This document shows positions 25,540-33,813 of a stretch of DNA of 64,000 bases, piece by piece. Each line of letters starts with the position of its first letter. Within the stretch, counting starts at the first letter, position 1. The DNA lies in assembly GCF_002993285.1 (NCBI RefSeq), contig NZ_CP027433.1, positions 744,001 to 808,000 of the forward strand, written 5' to 3'. Made by a program: the position numbers and the translations under genes. Source of the stretch: Gordonia iterans (GTDB lineage Bacteria > Actinomycetota > Actinomycetes > Mycobacteriales > Mycobacteriaceae). The notes beneath the pieces were generated by a model. That model searched no databases, was not told the DNA's origin, and saw only the letters and a list, made by a program, of their open reading frames with translations.

Positions 25540-26121
25540 CTATCTGCTGATTCCGCCGGTGAGGATCGCGGCCAGCTCCCGATAGGCGTGGGCGTCGTCG
25601 AGGCCGGTGCTCTCGCGGACTCCGCGCTGCTGGATCCGGGCCATCATCGTCGCGGCCAGGTCGGCGGCGAACGCCGCGTGCACCGGCCGGAACTCGCCCG
25701 CGGCCACGCCGGCGTCGATCATCTGCCGCACGCGGGTAGCCGCGAGCGCGGTGTTCTGCTCGTAGACCTCGCGGGCGGGCGGGAACGCATCGAGATCGGT
25801 CATGAACGCGTCCGAGGCGGGTGCGAGCGCGGTGCCCGCTCCCTCCAGGTACGTGATGATCTGGGTGCGGGCGTCGGCGAGGCCGTCGACGCGGGCATCG
25901 AGCTCGTGCGCCGCGCGCCGGAAGAAGTGCACCGTCGCCGCCCGGACGAGTTGCTCCTTGCTGCCGGCGAGGGTGTAGAGCGTCGACTTGGAGCACCGCA
26001 GTCGCGCGGCGATCTCATCGAGCGTCAGGTGCGCGAAGCCCTCGGCCAGGAACAGCTCGACGACGCCGTCGAACAGTTCGCAGCGCCGGCGGGTGGCGAA
26101 CTCGGGGGCCGGACCGGTCAT
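25540..26121 (-). CDS. TetR-family regulator of an acyl-CoA dehydrogenase
   Basis: A 193-residue TetR protein. HTH: LTLDEIAARLRCSKSTLYTLAGSKEQLVRAA at residues 32-62 (recognition helix SKSTLYTL). The ligand domain is typical in length. It is divergent from the acyl-CoA dehydrogenase gene, and the 100 bases between carry three AGTACT motifs, one inside a 12-base palindrome, which are presumably its operators. Regulation by an acyl-CoA or related lipid is inferred from the neighbour only. Confidence 0.85.
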   Translation of the reverse strand: MTGPAPEFATRRRCELFDGVVELFLAEGFAHLTLDEIAARLRCSKSTLYTLAGSKEQLVRAATVHFFRRAAHELDARVDGLADARTQIITYLEGAGTALAPASDAFMTDLDAFPPAREVYEQNTALAATRVRQMIDAGVAAGEFRPVHAAFAADLAATMMARIQQRGVRESTGLDDAHAYRELAAILTGGISR

Positions 26122-26150
26122 ACCGGAAACGATACTGGCGATCCTCTTGC

Positions 26151-26193
26151 AGTACTAGTTGCCCGACAGTACTGTCTAGGCATCCGGAGTACT
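26151..26193. promoter_or_regulatory. Operator region with three AGTACT half-palindromes
   Basis: AGTACT occurs at 26151-26156, 26168-26173 and 26188-26193. The middle one is part of a perfect 12-base palindrome, GACAGTACTGTC (26165-26176), and the third reads GAGTACTGTT. The spacing is 17 and 20 bases. It lies between the divergent TetR and acyl-CoA dehydrogenase genes and is the likely TetR-binding region for both. Confidence 0.65.
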
Positions 26194-26221
26194 GTTACGC
26201 ATAGTTGTCACGAGGAGTGCC

Positions 26222-27364
26222 ATGCCCGTCGACCGTCTGCTGCCCACCGAAGAGGCGCACGACCTCATCGCCCTGACCCGCGAGATCGCGGACAAGGCGC
26301 TCGATCCGATCGTCGACGAGCACGAGAAGAACGAGGCCTACCCCGAGGGGGTGTTCGCCACGCTCGGCGAGGCCGGGCTGCTGAGCCTGCCGTACCCGGA
26401 GGAGTGGGGCGGCGGCGGTCAGCCTTACGAGGTCTACCTGCAGGTGCTGGAGGAGATCGCGGCGCGCTGGGCGGCCGTGGGGGTGGCGGTCAGCGTGCAC
26501 AGTCTCGCGTGCTACCCCCTGTTCGCCTTCGGCACCGACGACCAGAAGAAGCGTTGGCTGCCCGAGATGCTCGGAGGTTCGACGGTCGGCGCGTACAGCC
26601 TGTCCGAGCCGGACGCCGGGTCGGATGCCGCAGCGCTCACGTGCCGCGCCATGCCGACCGCGGACGGCTACCTCATCAACGGGAGCAAGGCGTGGATCAC
26701 CCACGGGGGCCTGGCCGACTTCTACAACCTCTTCGCGCGTACCGGGGAGGGCTCCAAGGGCGTCTCGTGCTTCCTGGTGCCCGGCGATCAGCCGGGGCTG
26801 ACCTTCGGCAAGCCCGAGGAGAAGATGGGTCTCGCCGCGGTGCCGACCACGTCGGCCACCTACGACGACGCGCTGCTGCCGGCGGAACGGCGGATCGGCG
26901 CCGAGGGGCAGGGGCTGCAGATCGCCTTCAGCGCGCTGGATTCCGGCCGGCTCGGTATCGCCGCCGTGGCGACCGGCATCGCGCAGGCCGCGCTCGATGC
27001 GGCGGTCGCCTACGCCAAGGAGCGGCAGGCCTTCGGCAAGGCGATCATCGACCACCAGGGACTGGGTTTCCTGCTGGCCGACATGGCCGCCGCGGTGGAT
27101 GCGGCGCGCGCCACCTATCTCGACGCCGCCCGCCGTCGTGACCTCGGTCAGCCGTACTCGCGGCAGGCGTCGGTCGCGAAACTGATCGCCACCGACACCG
27201 CGATGAAGGTGACCACCGACGCCGTCCAGGTGTTCGGCGGCAACGGCTACACCCGCGACTTCCGCGTCGAGCGGTTCATGCGTGAAGCCAAGATCACCCA
27301 GATCTTCGAGGGCACCAACCAGATCCAGCGACTGGTGATCGCCCGCGGACTCGCCGCGAACTGA
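26222..27364 (+). CDS. Acyl-CoA dehydrogenase
   Basis: A 380-residue FAD enzyme of the ACAD family, full length. The flavin-binding segments YSLSEPDAGSDAAA near residue 124 and WITHGG near 160 are present, as is the C-terminal VQVFGGNGYTRDFRVERFMREAKITQIFEGTNQIQR region (recognisable parts: FGGNGYTRD and EGTNQIQR); the catalytic Glu is expected at the FEGTN position, as in short-chain enzymes. It introduces a trans-2 double bond into an acyl-CoA, passing electrons to ETF. The ATG follows CACGAGGAGTGCC. Controlled from the shared operator with the divergent TetR gene. Confidence 0.92.
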   Translation: MPVDRLLPTEEAHDLIALTREIADKALDPIVDEHEKNEAYPEGVFATLGEAGLLSLPYPEEWGGGGQPYEVYLQVLEEIAARWAAVGVAVSVHSLACYPLFAFGTDDQKKRWLPEMLGGSTVGAYSLSEPDAGSDAAALTCRAMPTADGYLINGSKAWITHGGLADFYNLFARTGEGSKGVSCFLVPGDQPGLTFGKPEEKMGLAAVPTTSATYDDALLPAERRIGAEGQGLQIAFSALDSGRLGIAAVATGIAQAALDAAVAYAKERQAFGKAIIDHQGLGFLLADMAAAVDAARATYLDAARRRDLGQPYSRQASVAKLIATDTAMKVTTDAVQVFGGNGYTRDFRVERFMREAKITQIFEGTNQIQRLVIARGLAAN

Positions 27365-27388
27365 TCCGGCGTCGGGCCGGTCGCCCGG

Positions 27389-28162
27389 TCAGGAGTCTTT
27401 GGTGGGATCCAGGGAGGCGGCCGACGGGGGAGACTCGGACGGGGAAGACTCGGACGAGGAAGCCTCGTCGGCCAGATCCACCTCGGTCTCCGGGAACGGC
27501 GGGCGGGTGCTGCGCCAGCGCTTGAACACCTCGACGAAGATCGGGATCACCGAGACCAGCACGATGACGATGAAGATCAGGTCGACGTTGTCGGCGATGA
27601 AGGTGATCTGGCCCAGGAAATAGCCGAGCAGGGTGACGCCGCAACCCCACAGGACGGCCCCGACGATGTTGTAGACGACGAACACGGAGTAGCGCATGCG
27701 GGCCGCCCCGGCGACCAGAGGTGCGTAGGTCCGCACGATCGGCACGAAGCGGGCCAGGACGATGGTGATCGGACCGTGCTTCTCGAAGAATTCGTGGGCC
27801 TCGATGATGTAGGCCTCTTTGAGCACCTTGTTGTTGGGTTTGAACAGGGTGTAGCCGAGCTTGTTGCCGAGGAAGTAGCCGACCTGGTCGCCGAGGAACG
27901 CGGCGATCGGGATGGTCACCAGCAGTACCCACAGCGGCGCGAAGGGGTCGACCTCCGACGACTTCGCGGCCACCACCAGGCCCGCGGTGAACAGAAGGGA
28001 ATCGCCCGGAAGGAGCGGGAAGAGCAGGCCCGATTCGATGAAGACCACCAGGAGGAGGCCGGCCAGCACCCAGGTGCCGAACGAGTTCAGCAGGTTGACC
28101 GGATCGAGGAAACCCGGCAGCAGCGCCAGATTCGCGGTGCTCTCAGCGAGGACATGATTCAC
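27389..28162 (-). CDS. DedA-family membrane protein
   Basis: A 257-residue DedA/SNARE-associated protein with the family motifs FIESGLLFPLLPGDSLL near residue 40 (E and PGD) and ARFVPIVRTYAPLVAG near 140, plus membrane helices and a charged Ser/Glu-rich tail (DEASSSESSPSES). DedA proteins have recently been shown to include undecaprenyl-phosphate flippases that recycle the lipid carrier of cell-wall synthesis. Start: GTG 28162 lies eight bases after a TATCCT -10 on the minus strand, giving a leaderless message; a longer frame reaches 28261. It follows the DUF368 gene on the same strand, 76 bases away. Confidence 0.85.
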   Translation of the reverse strand: MNHVLAESTANLALLPGFLDPVNLLNSFGTWVLAGLLLVVFIESGLLFPLLPGDSLLFTAGLVVAAKSSEVDPFAPLWVLLVTIPIAAFLGDQVGYFLGNKLGYTLFKPNNKVLKEAYIIEAHEFFEKHGPITIVLARFVPIVRTYAPLVAGAARMRYSVFVVYNIVGAVLWGCGVTLLGYFLGQITFIADNVDLIFIVIVLVSVIPIFVEVFKRWRSTRPPFPETEVDLADEASSSESSPSESPPSAASLDPTKDS

Positions 28163-28238
28163 GAGCGCTGAGGATAGCGCGTGCACCTGGGAAAACGCTG
28201 AAGCCGGACACGCGGATAATGGCCGGTTCGCGGCATTG

Positions 28239-29249
28239 TCAGTCGCGTTCGAGCAGTTCACGCCTCTTCTCGAGGGCGGTGGCGGCGGCGTCGGCGGCGT
28301 ACCAGCGTCGCTGGACGAAGGCCACCACCCCCACGACCACCACGCCGAGCACGAACAGTCCGAGCGCCATCGGCCAGTCGTCGCCGACCGGCAGGACGCG
28401 TCCGTTGGGTTCGCCCTCGGCGTCGGTCTCCTGCCACGGCCACAGCGCCCGCGTGGAACCCAGCAACAGTCCTGCCGCCGTCACCATCACCGTGGTGTGG
28501 TGGTTCTCCAGGGCCCATTCCAGGAGCCGCACGAACGAGACCAGGCCGACGACGGCTCCGGCGGCGAACACCACGAGATACGGGACGTCGCGCTCGTCGA
28601 CCGCGGCCAGCGTGGTGGTGTAGAGGCCCATCACCAACAGGAAGAACGAGCCCGAGACGCCGGGCAGGACCAGGGCGCACACCGCGATGGCGGCGGCGAC
28701 GAACACCAACGGCAGCGGTGGGCTGTCGAACTCCGCCCGGGGGAGGGAGGTGATGGTGAAGGCGACCGCCGCACCGATCACGAACAGCGCCGCAGCCCGG
28801 ATTTTCATGGTGCGGCTGCGCAGCGATCCGTGCGCGATCTCCAGGAACGGAATCAGCACCGACATCGCGATCATGCCCATGAACAGCGAGTAGGCCGCGA
28901 CCGTGTGGTCGACGACGAAACTCCTCATCAGGCCCGCGATCAGGACCACCACGAGGACGGCGCCGATACCGACGCTCAGCAGCAGCCACCAGTCGACCTT
29001 GCGCAGTTCGGCTCGCCAGTCGCCCCGCGTGAGCAGTGCCTTGGCGACATCCGTCAGGTGCTTGGCCGCTCCGATCAGCCGCCCGTAGATGCCAGTGATC
29101 AGCGCGACGGTGCCGCCGGACACTCCCGGGATGGTCTCGGCGACGCCGATCAGGCCGCCTCGCACCACGTTGCCGACGAGGTCACCCGTCGGCGGCCGGT
29201 GGCGGCGTGCCGGGGTGTCGGTGGACTCGGCCGGGCTCGGTGTGGGCAT
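28239..29249 (-). CDS. DUF368 membrane protein (PopT-type polyprenyl-phosphate transporter family)
   Basis: A 336-residue multi-pass protein. The DUF368 signature GGLIGVAETIPGVSGGTVALITGIYGRLI (core IPGVSGGT near residue 47) is present, with a second related segment ALVLPGVSGSFFLLVMGLY near 199. Members of this family (PopT) have been reported to transport undecaprenyl phosphate across the membrane, a function shared with DedA proteins. ATG 29249 lies seven bases after TACGAT on the minus strand, so a leaderless transcript is likely and an open frame to 29333 is not needed. It is divergent from fba and directly upstream of the DedA gene. Confidence 0.85.
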   Translation of the reverse strand: MPTPSPAESTDTPARRHRPPTGDLVGNVVRGGLIGVAETIPGVSGGTVALITGIYGRLIGAAKHLTDVAKALLTRGDWRAELRKVDWWLLLSVGIGAVLVVVLIAGLMRSFVVDHTVAAYSLFMGMIAMSVLIPFLEIAHGSLRSRTMKIRAAALFVIGAAVAFTITSLPRAEFDSPPLPLVFVAAAIAVCALVLPGVSGSFFLLVMGLYTTTLAAVDERDVPYLVVFAAGAVVGLVSFVRLLEWALENHHTTVMVTAAGLLLGSTRALWPWQETDAEGEPNGRVLPVGDDWPMALGLFVLGVVVVGVVAFVQRRWYAADAAATALEKRRELLERD

Positions 29250-29393
29250 GGCGACGATCGTACTAAACCGGTACTTTTCGGCGAATTCGGACCGAACGCC
29301 GGTCACCGATCGCCGAAAGCGCTGGCCTGCCATAATCGAGAGGTCGAGAGCTCGTCATCCACGAGCGGACCCCGATCGAGAAGGACGCATCAC

Positions 29394-30428
29394 ATGCCCA
29401 TCGCCACCCCCGAGAAGTACGCCGAGATGCTGGAGAAGGCCAAAGCGGGCGGATACGCCTTCCCGGCCATCAACTGCACCTCGTCGGAGACGATCAACGC
29501 TGCGATCAAGGGCTTCGCCGATGCGGGCAGCGACGGCATCATCCAGTTCTCCACCGGCGGCGCCGAGTTCGGCTCGGGACTGGGTGTGAAGGACATGGTC
29601 ACCGGCGCGGTGGCGCTGGCCGAGTTCGCCCATGTGATCGCCGAGAAGTACGACGTGACCATCGCGCTCCACACCGATCACTGCCCGAAGGACAAGCTGG
29701 ACACCTACGTCCGCCCGCTGCTCGCCCTCTCGCAGGAACGCGTCGACAACGGTCAGAACCCGCTGTTCCAGTCGCACATGTGGGACGGCTCGGCGATTCC
29801 GATCGACGAGAACCTGGAGATCGCGCAGGAGCTTCTCGCGCTCGCCAGCGCTGCGAAGATCATCCTGGAGGTGGAGATCGGCGTCGTCGGCGGCGAGGAA
29901 GACGGTGTCGAGGCCGAAATCAACGACAAGCTGTACACCTCGGTCGAGGACTTCGAGAAGACCGTCAAGGCGCTCGGCACCGGCGAGAAGGGCAAGTACC
30001 TGTTGGCGGCCACCTTCGGCAACGTGCACGGCGTGTACAAGCCGGGCAACGTGAAGCTGAAGCCGTCGGTGCTGCTCGACGGCCAGAACGCCGCCCGTGA
30101 GCTCGTCGGTCTGGAGTCCGGCGCCAAGCCCTTCGACTTCGTCTTCCACGGCGGCTCCGGCTCGGAAAAGCACGAGATCGAGGAGTCGCTCAGCTACGGC
30201 GTGGTGAAGATGAATGTCGACACCGACACCCAGTACGCCTTCACCCGTCCGGTCGCCGGCCACATGTTCACGAACTACGACGGGGTCCTCAAGATCGACG
30301 GCGAGGTCGGCAACAAGAAGGTGTACGACCCGCGCAGCTACCTCAAGAAGGCCGAGGCCGGCATGTCCGAGCGCGTCGTGGAGGCGTGCAACGACCTGAA
30401 GTCTGCGGGCAAGTCCATCTCCGCCTGA
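29394..30428 (+). CDS. fba: Class II fructose-bisphosphate aldolase
   Basis: A 344-residue zinc-dependent aldolase that splits fructose 1,6-bisphosphate into DHAP and glyceraldehyde 3-phosphate in glycolysis, and works in reverse in gluconeogenesis. Motifs: ALHTDHCPKDKLDTY near residue 93 (zinc His and catalytic Asp), VEIGVVGGEEDGVEAE near 166, TFGNVHGVYKPG near 206 and FVFHGGSGSEKHEIEE near 246 (zinc His and phosphate-binding Gly). AGAAGGACG precedes the ATG. Length and residues are as in mycobacterial Fba. A hairpin terminator follows. Confidence 0.97.
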   Translation: MPIATPEKYAEMLEKAKAGGYAFPAINCTSSETINAAIKGFADAGSDGIIQFSTGGAEFGSGLGVKDMVTGAVALAEFAHVIAEKYDVTIALHTDHCPKDKLDTYVRPLLALSQERVDNGQNPLFQSHMWDGSAIPIDENLEIAQELLALASAAKIILEVEIGVVGGEEDGVEAEINDKLYTSVEDFEKTVKALGTGEKGKYLLAATFGNVHGVYKPGNVKLKPSVLLDGQNAARELVGLESGAKPFDFVFHGGSGSEKHEIEESLSYGVVKMNVDTDTQYAFTRPVAGHMFTNYDGVLKIDGEVGNKKVYDPRSYLKKAEAGMSERVVEACNDLKSAGKSISA

Positions 30429-30446
30429 GTCCGGATCCGCGGAGCC

Positions 30447-30494
30447 GAGACCACAAGCGCCCCTGTCGTATCGGCAGGGGCGCTTGGTGGTCTC
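30447..30494 (+). terminator. Hairpin terminator after fba
   Basis: AAGCGCCCCTG at 30455-30465 pairs with CAGGGGCGCTT at 30475-30485; an outer GAGACCAC/GTGGTCTC extension adds eight pairs with one bulged G. The stem is near-perfect over 19 pairs and lies 20 bases after the fba stop. Confidence 0.85.
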
Positions 30495-30497
30495 GAC

Positions 30498-30559
30498 TCC
30501 GCTCGACCAGCGAGGGGGTCCGCTCGACCAGCGAGGGGGTCCGCTCGACCAGCGAGGGT
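30498..30559 (+). repeat. 21-bp tandem repeat, three copies
   Basis: TCCGCTCGACCAGCGAGGGG plus one base repeats with a 21-base period from 30498, 30519 and 30540. Each unit contains the CTCGACCAGCGAG palindrome, one form of the dispersed repeat family in this window. It separates two convergent genes. Confidence 0.85.
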
Positions 30560-30567
30560 CCGAGGGG

Positions 30568-32025
30568 TCAGGGCCGGGTGCAGACCTTCCACTCGCCGCC
30601 CACGTTGTGCAGGGTGATCTGGGCGTTGGTGGTGGCGTTCGGATCGTCGTCGTTGTAGATGTCCACGCCCACCCGGGCGGTGTCGCCGTTGACGGAGACG
30701 CCGGTGATCTCCTTGAACGAGAACAGCTGGCCGCGCTCCTTCTGCGACTGGTACGCCCGCGAGAACTCCTCCTCGGAGACGCTGGAGTAGAAGGCGTACT
30801 CCTCACCGCACGTGACGCCGCGGAGCGCGGCGAGGTCGCCCTCGGCCATCGCGGTCTGGTAGGTCTCGGCGGCGTCGGCGACCTTGGCCTGCGGTGAGTT
30901 CGCGAACGCGAACCACCACACGAGCACGGCGACGACTCCCGCGGCGATCAGGGCCAGGAGCGCCCAGAGCCAGGTGCGGCGTTTCTTCTCCGCGGGTGCC
31001 GGCGTTGCTCCCGGAATCACCTCCGGCTGATGCGGAGTGTTGGACCAGGCCTGATCGGTGGAACCGGTCGGCGCCGACGACGCAGCGCCCGCGGGGGCAG
31101 CGCCTGAGGGCGCTGTGGCAGCAGCTCCGGCGGCACCGGCCGCTGCGGCGACGGCCGCGCCCGCGGCGACGTCCTTGAGGTCGATGGTCTCGGTGGGCGC
31201 CTCGGAGGCGTCGGCGTCGGAGATGTCGGTATCGGAGGCGTCGGTATCGTCCTCGTCGTCGCCGGGCGCGGTGCCCGACGCTGCGGCCGCCTCGGCGGGC
31301 ACCGGAATGACCTCGGTCTCGGGCTCGTCGTCGGCCGGGCTCAGGTCGACGGCGGACTCGACGATCCCGGCGCGCTCGACTTGATCGGGATCGACCGACT
31401 CCACCTCGGTACGGGGCCGTACGGGCGCCTTCTCGCCGGATCCCTCCACCTCGACGACGGTCTGGTGCTTGATGCCGGACGCGGTCTGGCGGACCTCGTT
31501 CGCGGTGTCCTCGGCATCGGACTCTTGCTCGTCGGCCTGCTCGGCGTCGCCGGACATCTCCGTGTCGCCAGATGCCTCCGCGTCGCCAGATCCCCCTGTG
31601 TCGCCAGATCCCTCTGTGTCGCCGGATGTCTCCGCGTCGTCGGCCAGCGAACCCTCGGCGGCCGCGGTCTCGTCCTCAGCGGCGCTCTCGTCAGTCGCTG
31701 CGTCGCCGGTCCCTGTCTCGCCGGTCACGTTCTCGTCGACCTCGTCCGCGACGCCCTCGGTGGACACCTCGTCGGTCGACACCTCTTCGGTGGTCTCGTC
31801 CACCACCGGGATCGCGAACGCCCGTGTGGGCGATTCGGAGTCGCCGCCCCCGGGGGTCTGCCCGGCCTGGATCTTCACGACCGGGGTCGACGGCGCGTCG
31901 TCGTCGGGGACCTTCGGCGCGGGTGCATCGGGGTGACCGGCGCGTCGGGCGCGGAAGGCGTCGACGACCTTCTTGACGGCGCCGTCGTGGTCGCTACTGG
32001 TCTGATCGTTGTCCGGAGTCGGCAT
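30568..32025 (-). CDS. Acidic single-pass membrane protein with extracytoplasmic Rv0361-like domain
   Basis: About 485 residues. The long N-terminal part (about 1-350) is low-complexity and rich in Asp, Glu, Thr, Ser and Ala, with repeats such as TEMSGDAEQADE; a single helix follows (WLWALLALIAAGVVAVLVWWF near 365), then a 110-residue domain ending GGEWKVCTRP with a conserved Cys earlier (VTCGEEYAFYS). The last domain is like those of DUF4878/Rv0361-type proteins. Its neighbours fba and the DUF3151 gene match the Rv0360c-Rv0363c order. ATG 32025 follows CAGGACCTGCGC; the open frame beyond is antisense to the next gene. Function unknown; the acidic region is presumably cytoplasmic. Confidence 0.75.
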   Translation of the reverse strand: MPTPDNDQTSSDHDGAVKKVVDAFRARRAGHPDAPAPKVPDDDAPSTPVVKIQAGQTPGGGDSESPTRAFAIPVVDETTEEVSTDEVSTEGVADEVDENVTGETGTGDAATDESAAEDETAAAEGSLADDAETSGDTEGSGDTGGSGDAEASGDTEMSGDAEQADEQESDAEDTANEVRQTASGIKHQTVVEVEGSGEKAPVRPRTEVESVDPDQVERAGIVESAVDLSPADDEPETEVIPVPAEAAAASGTAPGDDEDDTDASDTDISDADASEAPTETIDLKDVAAGAAVAAAAGAAGAAATAPSGAAPAGAASSAPTGSTDQAWSNTPHQPEVIPGATPAPAEKKRRTWLWALLALIAAGVVAVLVWWFAFANSPQAKVADAAETYQTAMAEGDLAALRGVTCGEEYAFYSSVSEEEFSRAYQSQKERGQLFSFKEITGVSVNGDTARVGVDIYNDDDPNATTNAQITLHNVGGEWKVCTRP

Positions 32026-32152
32026 GCTGCGCAGGTCCTGGGTCTGTGGGGGCGGTCGGGGGCCGGTTCGCCCGGCACGACCACGAGAATAACGAATGAC
32101 CGGTCTCTCTCGTCGGGCCGGGCGGGCGGGCGGGGAGTGATTGAATGGCTGG

Positions 32153-32593
32153 GTGACCTCTTTCGGAGACCTACTGGGACCACCGCCGACGCTCCTCACC
32201 GGAGACGATGACGCCGAGTCCGACCTGTTGAACGGCGCCGACCCCGCGGCGGTCGCCGCTGAGCACCCGTCGGCGTCGATCGCCTGGGCGTACCTGGCCG
32301 AGGCGGCGCTCGAGCACGCCGACGGCGCCGTGCCGGACGTCGCGCAGCAGGTGGCCGGTTACGCGTTCGCCCGCACCGGCTATCACCGGGGCCTCGATCA
32401 GCTGCGTCGGCACGGCTGGAAGGGCTTCGGTCCGGTGCCGTGGAGCCACGAGCCGAATCGGGGCTTCCTGCGCTGTGTGGGCGCCCTCGCCCGCGCGGCG
32501 CAGCTGATCGGCGAGGAGGACGAGTACCTCCGCTGCCTGGATCTGCTGAACGACAGCGATCCGCGCGCCATCGCCGAACTCGGCCTGGACTGA
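32153..32593 (+). CDS. DUF3151 family protein (Rv0360c-like)
   Basis: A 146-residue soluble protein, TSFGDLLGPPPTLLTGD at the N-terminus and GYAFARTGYHRGLDQLRRHGWKG in the middle, then WSHEPNRGFLRCVGAL, which together identify DUF3151, a family nearly confined to actinobacteria. It is probably helical, of tetratricopeptide-like character. The GTG at 32153 was chosen over a TTG at 32141. It is divergent from the Rv0361-like gene. No function is known. Confidence 0.8.
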   Translation: MTSFGDLLGPPPTLLTGDDDAESDLLNGADPAAVAAEHPSASIAWAYLAEAALEHADGAVPDVAQQVAGYAFARTGYHRGLDQLRRHGWKGFGPVPWSHEPNRGFLRCVGALARAAQLIGEEDEYLRCLDLLNDSDPRAIAELGLD

Positions 32594-32620
32594 CTCTCAC
32601 GCGACCGGCGGCCGTGACCG

Positions 32621-33769
32621 ATGAGAACCGAGCGGATCCTCCGGGCGCGGTCGCGGCTGATCGATCGCCTGCCTGCGCCGCTGGCCAAACGGGTGCGGCT
32701 GCTCGGTCTGTCGCTGGTGCCGATCCTGCAGTGCGCGGTCGCCGGCGGGCTGGCCTGGTTCATCGCCTTCGACGTGCTGCACCACTCGGCGCCGTTCTTC
32801 GCGCCGATCGCCGCGGTCTCGTCGCTGGGCCTGGTGCTGGCCAAACGGTGGCGACGCTCGATCGAGCTGATCGGCGGTGTCCTCATCGGCATCGTCGTCG
32901 GGGATCTGGTGATCTATGGGATCGGCTCGGGGCCCTGGCAGATCGCCGTGGTGGTGGCCCTGGCGATGACGGCCGCGCTGCTGATCGACGGCGCCCCGAT
33001 GATCACCACGCAGGCGGGCGCTTCGGCGGTGCTGGTGGCCACCCTGTTGCCACCCGGGCACGCCGCCGGGTACGAGCGCGCGCTCGATGCGATGATCGGC
33101 GGCGCGGTCGCTCTGGCGATCGGCGCGTTGCTGCCGTTCAACCCGGCCCATCGTGCACGACGCGATGCGGCGCTGGTGCTGGCGACGCTGCGCGACTTGT
33201 CGGCCGAATTGGCCCAGGCCCTGCGGGCGAACGACGAGGAAGCCGTCCAGGAGGTGCTCGACGCGGCGCGGTCGACGCAGGCCCAGATCGACGCGATGCA
33301 CGCGGACATGCGCGCGGGCCGGGAGGTGGTCGTGATGTCGCCGCTGTACTGGTACGAGCGGCCCCGGCTGACCCGCATCACGGCGACCGCGGCGCCGATC
33401 GACCGCGGTATGCGGAACTTCCGGGTCTGTGCGCGCCGGGCGGCCGGGCTGGTGCAGCGCGGCGTCCGAGTGGAACCGGCCGTGATCGACTTGGTTGCGG
33501 CGCTTCCCGAGGGCTTCGAGGTGTTGCGCGAGATGATGCTCGCACCGCCCAAGGGCAGTCCGGATCAGGCCGATGCCGCGACCGTGCTGCGCACGATCGT
33601 GCGGCGAGCCCGTCCGGCGATCAACGACATCCGCGCCGCTCATCACCACCATGACGGTGACATCGCCGAGATCGCGCTCTTGGTAGAACTGCGGTCGCTG
33701 CTGGTCGACATGCTGATGGTCGCCGGACTCAAGCGCGAGACGGCGATCGCCCAGCTGCGACTGCAATGA
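32621..33769 (+). CDS. FUSC-family (aromatic acid exporter-like) membrane protein
   Basis: A 382-residue protein. The N-terminal half has about six membrane helices with the family sequence SAPFFAPIAAVSSLGLVLAKRWRRSIELIGGVLIGIVVGD (core FAPIAAVSS), and the C-terminal half is a soluble helical domain (DLSAELAQALRANDEEAVQEVL and following). This is the bacterial FUSC/DUF939 pattern associated with export of aromatic acids and, in actinobacteria, of unknown solutes. ATG at 32621. It lies 27 bases after the DUF3151 gene and may be co-transcribed. Confidence 0.75.
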   Translation: MRTERILRARSRLIDRLPAPLAKRVRLLGLSLVPILQCAVAGGLAWFIAFDVLHHSAPFFAPIAAVSSLGLVLAKRWRRSIELIGGVLIGIVVGDLVIYGIGSGPWQIAVVVALAMTAALLIDGAPMITTQAGASAVLVATLLPPGHAAGYERALDAMIGGAVALAIGALLPFNPAHRARRDAALVLATLRDLSAELAQALRANDEEAVQEVLDAARSTQAQIDAMHADMRAGREVVVMSPLYWYERPRLTRITATAAPIDRGMRNFRVCARRAAGLVQRGVRVEPAVIDLVAALPEGFEVLREMMLAPPKGSPDQADAATVLRTIVRRARPAINDIRAAHHHHDGDIAEIALLVELRSLLVDMLMVAGLKRETAIAQLRLQ

Positions 33770-33777
33770 CGCGCTGG

Positions 33778-33807
33778 TTGCAATATATGCGATAGTGCGC
33801 ATACATT
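33778..33807 (+). promoter_or_regulatory. Metal-responsive promoter with operator between -35 and -10
   Basis: -35 TTGCAA (33778-33783) and -10 TACATT (33802-33807) are 18 bases apart. The spacer holds the inverted repeat TATGCG-N6-CGCATA (33786-33791 and 33798-33803), typical of ArsR/SmtB-type metal sensors. The -10 ends six bases before the ATG at 33814, so the transcript starts at the start codon. A repressor bound here would block polymerase. No ArsR gene is in the window. Confidence 0.7.
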
Positions 33808-33813
33808 GAGCTC

